Shown piece by piece: positions 24,953 through 29,776 of a DNA stretch of 29,776 nucleotides. This DNA comes from Candidatus Poribacteria bacterium (lineage in GTDB: Bacteria > Poribacteria > DTPJ01 > WJIO01): positions 1-29,776 of the forward strand of contig WJIO01000186.1 in assembly GCA_014730235.1 (NCBI GenBank), given 5' to 3'. The notes beneath the pieces are model-generated. The model ran no database searches. It was not told the origin of the DNA and saw only the letters and a list, made by a program, of their open reading frames with translations. The translations under genes were made by a program, and so were the position numbers. Within the stretch, counting starts at the first letter, position 1, and each line of letters opens with the position of its first letter.

Positions 24953-25986
24953 CGGATCAATAACCTCTCTGCAATAAAAACTTTTTCAACTTCATCTCTT
25001 GAGAACGAAAAAACAGCATTTTTTCCATCTTCAAGAGAACTGCTATAACTATGACAATATGACTCTAAAATTTTATAGGCTTCGTCTATTTCTTTAAAAA
25101 GCTTATATGATTCCTTGTCTCCATCCGTTTTGTCAGGATGGTATTTCAACGCAAGTCTTCGATAGGATGCCTTAATATCATCCAGATGTGCTTTTTCCGG
25201 GAGTTCCAGCCTTCTACGGGCTTTATCAATTAATTCATAATTGCCTTTTTTGAATTCAAGTGGTGCAAAACTATAGGGAGGAATTGGGCCAATATATTTA
25301 AAACTGAGGTAAGATTCATTTTCATTACCAAGTTCCTCCATAGCCTTATCGAATTCTGCTTCATCCTGTCTATTGATGAGATAGCTCCTGTTAAAAATAA
25401 TTGAGTCATCGGCTGATCTACCTTCTGATGAATCAATAGATACATTGGATAATTTGTCGTGAATAGAATCAATAATCTGGCGTTTTAGTTTTTCTGCTGA
25501 CTGGAACAGTAGTTTACCAAGCTGAATTTTATCATTAATGTCAATAGATTTCACAGCCTCTTTAAGCCAGTTTTCATCTTTACTTATATTCTGTAAAACT
25601 GTATCCAGATCCCAGAAAAGCTGAACTGCAAATTCAGCTTTATTGCGAAGGTTATTCAGTGCCCATTTAATATGTATGTAGGAATTGGCCATGAATTCCT
25701 CAACCTGTTCTTCCTGATCCACCATAATTCCAAATCTAAGCGGGAGTATAGTGAGGTTTTGGAATATATTTATATTTATCTGTTGGTAAGATGCAAGAAG
25801 GACTTTAAGTTCAGCTTCATGCATTCCGGGCTGTTCAGCAATAGCAGGATCTATTTTTCTGGTGATAGTTGTAAGATCTTTATAATTTATGCTATGTATC
25901 GTCTCAGGAATGGAAATATATTCATTTTCAAATTTGGTAGTTTCAACGATACAATGAAGCAAGAATGTATTTAATTTTTCTGTCAT
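24949..25986 (-). CDS. GvpF/GvpL domain fused to a C-terminal DnaJ domain
   Basis: This 345-residue protein has a GvpF/L part at residues 1-245, recognisable by [20 protein letters not shown] continuing to G86, the [12 protein letters not shown] segment and the closing [16 protein letters not shown]-domain follows at about 253-312: helix [22 protein letters not shown] with the essential HPD at 283-285, then [17 protein letters not shown]-domains stimulate Hsp70 ATPase, so this copy could bring DnaK to nascent GvpA complexes. A tail of about 30 residues ends the protein. The frame is continuous across the junction. The ATG has AAAGG about ten bases upstream. No dnaK or grpE is in the window. 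Confidence 0.92.
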   Translation of the reverse strand: MTEKLNTFLLHCIVETTKFENEYISIPETIHSINYKDLTTITRKIDPAIAEQPGMHEAELKVLLASYQQININIFQNLTILPLRFGIMVDQEEQVEEFMANSYIHIKWALNNLRNKAEFAVQLFWDLDTVLQNISKDENWLKEAVKSIDINDKIQLGKLLFQSAEKLKRQIIDSIHDKLSNVSIDSSEGRSADDSIIFNRSYLINRQDEAEFDKAMEELGNENESYLSFKYIGPIPPYSFAPLEFKKGNYELIDKARRRLELPEKAHLDDIKASYRRLALKYHPDKTDGDKESYKLFKEIDEAYKILESYCHSYSSSLEDGKNAVFSFSRDEVEKVFIAERLLIR

Positions 25987-26043
25987 AATAGGTTAACCTT
26001 TCCAGCAAATTTACAGATCAGTATTTAATTGTAAACTACTATA

Positions 26044-26078
26044 ATTATATATAAAAGGGTGTGACATACTTACGTCAC
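26044..26078 (-). promoter_or_regulatory. Possible promoter with overlapping dyad for the GvpF/L-DnaJ operon
   Basis: On the minus strand TATAAT (26049-26044) lies about 58 bases before the start codon. No good -35 box is present at the right distance. Instead an imperfect 18-bp palindrome (GTGACGTAAGTATGTCAC, 26078-26061; 14 of 18 positions symmetric) covers that position, as an activator or repressor site might. The spacing does not fit a CRP site. Confidence 0.4.
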
Positions 26079-26132
26079 TTTAGTCCTGGTATTTTGTATT
26101 TTGAAATTTAGTCGGGTAAATACAAAAGATTC

Positions 26133-26153
26133 GGGCACGAAAATTTCGTGCCC
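26133..26153. terminator. Terminator-like hairpin upstream of the GvpF/L-DnaJ operon
   Basis: GGGCACGAAA (26133-26142) and TTTCGTGCCC (26144-26153) are perfect reverse complements with one base between them. On the minus strand the stem is followed by GAATCTTTTGTATTT, a moderately T-rich tail. It would end transcripts coming from the gvpA-abrB side. Confidence 0.7.
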
Positions 26154-26220
26154 ATTAAAAATGATTGCTTTTGTTAACCTATTTTGTTATGAAATCGCTA
26201 AAAATAAAGATATGTTTACT

Positions 26221-26432
26221 GTAATCGTTAAAAAATGAAAAATGTATTTAGAAAATACTTTTATGATGATGGTAAATTACAAAATTTGTCATTCCTGCGA
26301 AACTCTTATTCCTTTTTACTCAAGCCTTTTCAAAAAGCTTGAAGCAGGAGTCCAGAAAAAACTTATCCAGAAAGACCGGATTCCTGCTTTTGCAGGATGA
26401 CATCATGAATGATATTCATTTCTAACGATTAC
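26221..26432. mobile_element. MITE-like element, copy 2 (212 bp)
   Basis: The ends are GTAATCGTTAAAAAATG (left) and, as reverse complement, GTAATCGTTAGAAATGAAT (right), matching the ends of the element at 10089-10248. Subterminal arms TGTCATTCCTGC (26287-26298) and GCAGGATGACA (26392-26402) correspond to the hairpin arms of copy 1, here separated by 93 bp that include a further GATTCCTGC/GCAGGAT stem. The flanks do not give a clean target duplication. It ends two bases beyond the stop codon of the AbrB-type gene. Confidence 0.78.
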
Positions 26433-26434
26433 TG

Positions 26435-26719
26435 TTACTGTTTTAAGATTATTAGTTTTCTATTCCCAATTGTATTTGTAAACCTGACATTTACAACATC
26501 ATTGGGTTTTAGATCCATAAATGACAGCAAGTTATCTGGAATAACAAGTCTATTTGATGAATCCAAACGGGCTAATCCTCTTATAATACCTATAGACCTT
26601 GAAATATTACCATTCAGTTTATGATGACGATTATTAAAACACCTTATATACCTGAAATGTTTTATTTTGCCCGATGTTTTTATATTTCGTCTTGTTTTAA
26701 GTTTAATAATATTTCGCAT
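26435..26719 (-). CDS. AbrB/SpoVT-type DNA-binding protein in the gas vesicle locus
   Basis: The 94-residue protein has a C-terminal AbrB/SpoVT swapped-hairpin domain at about 47-93: IRGLARLDSSNRLVIPDNLL, then FMDLKPNDVVNVRF and NRKLIILKQ. The first 45 residues are basic and unlike known partners. AbrB-type domains bind DNA as dimers or act as antitoxins. No toxin gene is next to it, so a local regulator of gvp genes is the simplest guess. It starts three bases after the coiled-coil gene, in the same direction, and a MITE-like element begins two bases beyond its stop. Confidence 0.75.
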   Translation of the reverse strand: MRNIIKLKTRRNIKTSGKIKHFRYIRCFNNRHHKLNGNISRSIGIIRGLARLDSSNRLVIPDNLLSFMDLKPNDVVNVRFTNTIGNRKLIILKQ

Positions 26720-26722
26720 AGC

Positions 26723-27046
26723 TTAATATTTTAAAATAACCTCAGCCTTTTTTTCTGATTCATTATCTTTTGCGTTTTGATTTTGTTTATTTATTTTTTC
26801 TCGAACGCCCAGTCTCTCCATAAGTTCATTTTCTTCCTCATCAATTTCTTCCAGGCGTTTTGAGATCCTGTCTATTCTTTTTTCCCAGTTATTTTTTTCC
26901 TTGTTTAGTCTCTGTCTTTCACGACCAAGACCAGCCAGTTCGTTGTAAATATCATATTCATCATAGTGATTCCGCATCCGCAAAGCAGTTTTAATGCGTT
27001 TTGTGGTATTAGGAATATCTCTTATTCCTCTTATTCTTCTTTCCAT
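26723..27046 (-). CDS. Small coiled-coil protein of the gas vesicle locus, family unknown
   Basis: I do not recognise this 107-residue protein. It is highly charged, with a long heptad-like helix at about 35-85 (LGRERQRLNKEKNNWEKRID, then ISKRLEEIDEEENELMERLG) and a lysine/asparagine-rich tail. The N-terminus is strongly basic (MERRIRGIRD). No signal or membrane segment is present. It lies between gvpN and the AbrB-type gene. Its ribosome site is poor, and an in-frame TAA at 27062-27064 separates it from a short upstream ATG frame, so the true start or integrity of the gene is open to question. Confidence 0.65.
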   Translation of the reverse strand: MERRIRGIRDIPNTTKRIKTALRMRNHYDEYDIYNELAGLGRERQRLNKEKNNWEKRIDRISKRLEEIDEEENELMERLGVREKINKQNQNAKDNESEKKAEVILKY

Positions 27047-27061
27047 AACTATCTTCGGCGA

Positions 27062-27109
27062 TTAATTATCCCTGAATTCTTTGAAATCCTGGGTAGGAAT
27101 AGCCGTCAT
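27062..27109 (-). other. 15-codon open frame in phase with the coiled-coil gene
   Basis: ATG at 27109 opens MTAIPTQDFKEFRDN and stops at TAA (27062-27064), which is in the same frame as the coiled-coil gene that starts 15 bases further on. AAAGGGGG touches the ATG and is too close for a good ribosome site. It may be a leader peptide or the remains of a longer N-terminus cut off by a nonsense change. Confidence 0.35.
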
Positions 27110-27171
27110 CCCCCTTTCAAGAATATAATGAGTATTTTTGATAAAATGTCGAAGCCTTAAACTACCGGGAA

Positions 27172-28053
27172 TTATCCAATTATATTTTCAATTGCTTTCT
27201 TTACCTGACCACTGGTATCTGAACCTTTACATATAACATCCAGACATGTTTCAATGAAAACCCTATCATCAGTTTTCACTTTGACTTCCTGCTTATTAAC
27301 AATATCGGCAATCATGATTGATGCTCTGATAGTGGGGTCAAAACTTATATCCTGGTTTTCCCTTATATGCCTGACAAGTTCCACTATTTTATTTGATTCT
27401 TTTTCAGGCATACCTGATTTTGCCGATGTAATAGCAGCTTCAGTTTGGGCATCATAACATCCCAGGTTAATGGTAATCATTCTATCCAGTAAAGCGCTCT
27501 GAGGAGTATAAACCCCCGCATATTCATCAGGATTACTGGTGAATATAGCCCGGAATTCCGAATGAATATTGATGTAACTTTCACCGTATCTGCTTTCCGG
27601 TAATACCAGGAGTCTTTCTTCCAAAGCCGACAAAAGAACATTGTTAGCTTCTGCCCTAGAACGGGAAAATTCATCATAAACGAGTGTATATCCATTTTTG
27701 CATGCTGTGGTTAGTCTTTGATCAACCCAGACATTGGATACATTTTCCTCAGTTTTTACAACAGAATGAACAAAGTTGTCCACCAGACGTTTTGAAACAA
27801 TACCCTTATCATTACCCAGTAGATCTGAAGAACCAAATTCTTCATCGCCATATATAATCATCACCGGGCGACCAATTACACCAGCCAGGTGCATAGCTAA
27901 AGTGGTTTTACCCGTCCCTGCAGGGCCGCTAAGATGGACAGGGTAACCAGCTTTTAGATATGCCAAACAGCGCCGACATATACTCTTTATTAACGGAGTA
28001 ACAACGAAATCCTTTCCCGGTTCAAGACGAAGAACAGTCGCCTGTTGTGCCAT
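27172..28053 (-). CDS. gvpN: GvpN, MoxR-type AAA+ ATPase for gas vesicle assembly
   Basis: This 293-residue protein has a Walker A at 43-50 (GPAGTGKT), the GvpN-specific YGDEEFGSSDLLGNDKG, a Walker B at about 123-129 (TLVYDEF followed by SRSRAEANNVLL) and the sensor region FRAIFTSNPDEYAGVY with LLDRM. GvpN is an ATPase that enlarges or matures gas vesicles, in part with GvpC. GAGGGG lies before the ATG. It follows the GvpC-like gene by 28 bases, the same C-N order as in cyanobacteria and haloarchaea. Confidence 0.96.
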   Translation of the reverse strand: MAQQATVLRLEPGKDFVVTPLIKSICRRCLAYLKAGYPVHLSGPAGTGKTTLAMHLAGVIGRPVMIIYGDEEFGSSDLLGNDKGIVSKRLVDNFVHSVVKTEENVSNVWVDQRLTTACKNGYTLVYDEFSRSRAEANNVLLSALEERLLVLPESRYGESYINIHSEFRAIFTSNPDEYAGVYTPQSALLDRMITINLGCYDAQTEAAITSAKSGMPEKESNKIVELVRHIRENQDISFDPTIRASIMIADIVNKQEVKVKTDDRVFIETCLDVICKGSDTSGQVKKAIENIIG

Positions 28054-28081
28054 ATTAATTCCCCTCGAATATTATTTCTGA

Positions 28082-29242
28082 TTAACTCTTTGGATAATAA
28101 AGATTATCAATTTTTTCGACTTTATTTTCATCAACTAAAGGTTTTATAACAGATATAAGGCCTCTCCAATCAACACCCATTTCATTTCCAATATCAACCA
28201 GCTTAATGCCTTCAGGATGTTTACCAATCATTTCCAGAACCTGATCTTCTGTGGAAATATTTTCTTCCTCTTCTTTTTCAGGTGAAGCTTCTTCAGAAGT
28301 CGGTTCTTCGACTTCATCCTGCGGGGTTTCAGGAGAAGGTTCCTCATCCTCATATTCTTCCTCTTCCGATTCAGTTTTTGAAGGTGGTTCTTCAACTTCA
28401 TCATCTTCGGAGGAATCTTCCTGATCTAAAGCCTCTTCGATAACGGTAGTTGTTTCCGTCGTTTCTACCACAGAGGAAAACAATTCTATCCATATATCCC
28501 TTGCTTCTTTTCTGTCAGAAGCTATGCTATTTAGCATTTCATTTATGGCTTTGCTTCGGGCTTCTTCATCAGCAGAAACCTTTTCTCTCAGATTCTTGGA
28601 CATTTCCTGAATATCAGATCTGACACCTTTCATGAATGAATCAACCTCATCTATGAGGCTTTTGGCAGCTTCTTTTCGGGCTTTCTCATCTGAGGCCATC
28701 TTTTCCTGTAAGGCCCTGGATGTCTCTGCCATTTCCGATTTCATATCATCCATAAAGGATTTTACCTCATCCCTGAGCTGATTAACTGCATCGCTTCTTT
28801 GTTTTCTATCGGAAGCAATTTTTTCTTCCAGGGATTTGGACATTTGCTGTAGATCTGATTTTATACTTTCTTTGAAGTTTTTAACTTCGTCCATCAACTG
28901 TTTTGTTGCCTCACTTCGGGCAGCTTTATCGCTGGCCATTTTATCCTGAAGTTCTTTTGACATATCCTGAAGGTCATTTCTGACTTCATCCAGGAATACC
29001 TTAACGTTATCCATAAGCTCTTTTGAAGCCTTCATACGACTTGCTTTATCTTCGGATATCTTATCAGCCAGAGCTTTGGACATATCCTGACGCTCTAATT
29101 GGAAACGTTCTATGAGGTTATGAGTATCAGATTTCATCTCACTGACTTTGACGTGACGATCCTCGGTGGAGGCCCTACGGTTTTCAGCAGATGCTTTTAT
29201 ATCCTCTACCAGATTCCGCATTCCATTACTCAATTCACCCAT
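28082..29242 (-). CDS. GvpC-like protein: five 40-residue repeats, acidic linker and C-terminal winged helix
   Basis: The 386-residue protein has three parts. Residues 52-251 are five consecutive 40-residue repeats with consensus QDMSKxLxEKxASDxxARxx, then AxxxLxDEVKxFxxxxxSDx, all strongly helical; the stretch before them (about 9-51) may be a worn sixth copy. Residues about 265-330 are very acidic (EEEEYEDEEPSPETP). Residues about 332-386 look like a winged helix (EDQVLEMIGKHPEGIKLVDI, then VDWRGLISVIKPLVDENKVE). Helical repeats of 33-40 residues between gvpA and gvpN are the mark of GvpC, the outer strengthening protein, and haloarchaeal GvpC also has an acidic part. The winged helix is not part of the classical protein. 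AGGAGG precedes the ATG. Confidence 0.85.
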   Translation of the reverse strand: MGELSNGMRNLVEDIKASAENRRASTEDRHVKVSEMKSDTHNLIERFQLERQDMSKALADKISEDKASRMKASKELMDNVKVFLDEVRNDLQDMSKELQDKMASDKAARSEATKQLMDEVKNFKESIKSDLQQMSKSLEEKIASDRKQRSDAVNQLRDEVKSFMDDMKSEMAETSRALQEKMASDEKARKEAAKSLIDEVDSFMKGVRSDIQEMSKNLREKVSADEEARSKAINEMLNSIASDRKEARDIWIELFSSVVETTETTTVIEEALDQEDSSEDDEVEEPPSKTESEEEEYEDEEPSPETPQDEVEEPTSEEASPEKEEEENISTEDQVLEMIGKHPEGIKLVDIGNEMGVDWRGLISVIKPLVDENKVEKIDNLYYPKS

Positions 29243-29356
29243 GAAAGCAACCTCCTATTATAAAATATTATAAAAAAACACATATTCAGAAAATTATTTA
29301 AAAGGCCAATTATTTATCCGAATATATAGTCAAATTTTAATTTATTAAACCGTTTT

Positions 29357-29376
29357 AGCTGATTGCTGAATCAGCT
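29357..29376. repeat. Perfect 20-bp palindromic hairpin between gvpA and the GvpC-like gene
   Basis: AGCTGATT (29357-29364) and AATCAGCT (29369-29376) pair around the 4-base loop GCTG. No T run follows on the minus strand, so it is more likely an mRNA-stability stem or a protein site than a terminator. Confidence 0.75.
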
Positions 29377-29390
29377 TAATGCTTTACTAT

Positions 29391-29412
29391 TAAAAATCCC
29401 TCGTTTCGGGAT
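29391..29412 (-). terminator. Intrinsic terminator/attenuator after gvpA
   Basis: In the direction of transcription ATCCC (29412-29408) and GGGAT (29400-29396) form a short stem, extended by A-T pairs, followed by TTTTTA (to 29391). A second stem, CTTCCGG/CCGGAAG (29446-29440 with 29426-29420), lies just upstream. Partial termination here would give much more gvpA mRNA than mRNA for downstream genes, as known in other gvp operons. Confidence 0.7.
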
Positions 29413-29490
29413 ATTTGATCTTCCGGATGAAGTCATCACCCGGAAGAATCAAAGGGATCTGACGAATCAGAAGTTTTTTGGTAGGATTAT

Positions 29491-29709
29491 TTATGCAGGA
29501 ACAGCGGCGGTAGCGGTTAGACCAACGGCTTCTGCATATTTCAGGTATGTGTCAACTGAGGCAACTACGACGCGAGCTTCAACAGCCAGTATTTCGATAC
29601 CGACCAATGATACTCTTGCCCAAGCATCTACCACAATACCTTTGTCAAGAATGCGATCTACAACTTCTGCCAAACTACTTGAATCCATTGTCTTCTGTAC
29701 TGAAGCCAT
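29491..29709 (-). CDS. gvpA: GvpA, major gas vesicle shell protein
   Basis: This 72-residue protein is a clear GvpA. It has the helix [20 protein letters not shown], the strand [20 protein letters not shown] and the second helix [15 protein letters not shown]. These form the ribbed wall of the vesicle, with the hydrophobic face to the gas. The alanine-rich end (ATAAVPA) is usual. AAGGAGG nine bases before the ATG is a near-perfect ribosome site, in keeping with high expression. It is the first gvp gene in the window on this strand. Its promoter is probably within or beyond the last 67 bases. Confidence 0.98.
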   Translation of the reverse strand: MASVQKTMDSSSLAEVVDRILDKGIVVDAWARVSLVGIEILAVEARVVVASVDTYLKYAEAVGLTATAAVPA

Positions 29710-29749
29710 TAGTAAATACCTCCTTCTAAAGGTTAAACAAAAAATATAT

Positions 29750-29775
29750 TAACATAATTGTTTCATAATATGTTA
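29750..29775. promoter_or_regulatory. Dyad upstream of gvpA
   Basis: TAACATA (29750-29756) and TATGTTA (29769-29775) are perfect 7-bp inverted repeats 12 bases apart, about 40 bases before the gvpA start codon. The position suits an operator or part of the promoter region. No consensus -35/-10 pair is certain before the window ends. Confidence 0.4.
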
Positions 29776-29776
29776 G

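Larger units (their letters stand above)
25987..26434. other. Intergenic region splitting the gas vesicle locus
   Basis: No gene is seen in this stretch between the AbrB-type gene and the GvpF/L-DnaJ gene. Reading with transcription (minus), it holds a MITE-like element (26432-26221), a terminator-like hairpin (26153-26133) and a possible promoter with a dyad (26078-26044). This suggests that the genes downstream form a separate transcription unit from gvpA-gvpN. Confidence 0.75.

Noticed and set aside
26061-26078. CRP/FNR-type operator
   Set aside because: The TGTGA and TCAC half-sites are 10 bases apart rather than the 6 of a CRP site, and FNR half-sites do not match.
26435-27046. Toxin-antitoxin pair (AbrB-type antitoxin plus neighbour)
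   Set aside because: The neighbour is a long charged coiled coil with no toxin fold or catalytic pattern, and the gene order (coiled coil first) and gvp context do not suggest a toxin-antitoxin unit.
28120-29242. Repeat array resembling a CRISPR or DNA satellite
   Set aside because: The periodicity is 120 bp, exactly 40 codons, and the units are conserved at protein level rather than as identical DNA with unique spacers; it is an internal protein repeat.
29363-29752. Plus-strand open frame of about 129 codons across gvpA
   Set aside because: It is antisense to gvpA; its threonine/serine/alanine-rich translation mirrors the gvpA codons and has no ribosome site worth noting.

Overview
The window is AT-rich bacterial DNA with close-packed genes on both strands. 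A LolA-type lipoprotein carrier, a Wzx/Wzz-type polysaccharide system and a RodZ-like protein point to a diderm (Gram-negative-type) bacterium. The phylum cannot be fixed from the sequence alone. No rRNA, tRNA, CRISPR array or intact transposase was seen.

Layout. (1) 1-8974, minus strand: an exopolysaccharide/O-antigen operon. In transcription order it holds a small excisionase-type HTH protein, a Wzz-tyrosine kinase fusion, ATP sulfurylase, an alkaline-phosphatase-superfamily protein, APS kinase, a WbpD-like N-acetyltransferase, a WbpE-like aminotransferase, a Wzx flippase and the start of a membrane protein cut by the window edge. A consensus promoter (TTGACA, 17 bp, TATACT) lies upstream of the HTH gene. 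(2) 9128-9919, minus: a NagD-like HAD phosphatase, followed by a long intergenic region with a MITE-like element. (3) 10453-17042, plus: a housekeeping run lolA, rodZ-like, rimO, pgsA, cinA, a secreted glycoside hydrolase and thpR, headed by its own consensus promoter and closed by a strong hairpin. (4) 17107-29709, minus: a gas vesicle locus of about 12.6 kb. In transcription order it is gvpA, a GvpC-like repeat protein, gvpN, a coiled-coil protein, an AbrB-type protein, a MITE-like element, a GvpF/L-DnaJ fusion, gvpF/L, gvpG, a 3D-domain membrane protein, gvpO, gvpS, gvpK, gvpJ, gvpH, two more gvpF/L genes, an unknown gene and a CDC48/p97-type double AAA ATPase.

How the parts work together. 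The gas vesicle locus carries the shell protein (GvpA), a probable outer strengthening protein (GvpC-like), two further GvpA-family proteins (GvpJ, GvpS), the assembly ATPase GvpN, and accessory factors F/L (four copies), G, K, O and H. It also carries a striking amount of chaperone and remodelling capacity: an Hsp20-type protein, a J-domain fused to GvpF/L, and a CDC48-type unfoldase. Together with the unknown 189-residue gene, the 3D-domain gene and the wHTH tail on the GvpC-like protein, these are the least ordinary parts of the window. The polysaccharide operon makes the activated sulfate donor PAPS (Sat plus CysC) next to genes for a di-N-acetylated hexuronate sugar, which suggests a sulfated surface glycan; no sulfotransferase is visible.

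Two related elements with matching terminal inverted repeats (10089-10248 and 26221-26432) are non-autonomous MITE-like repeats. The first has a probable 6-bp target duplication, and the second lies inside the gas vesicle locus.
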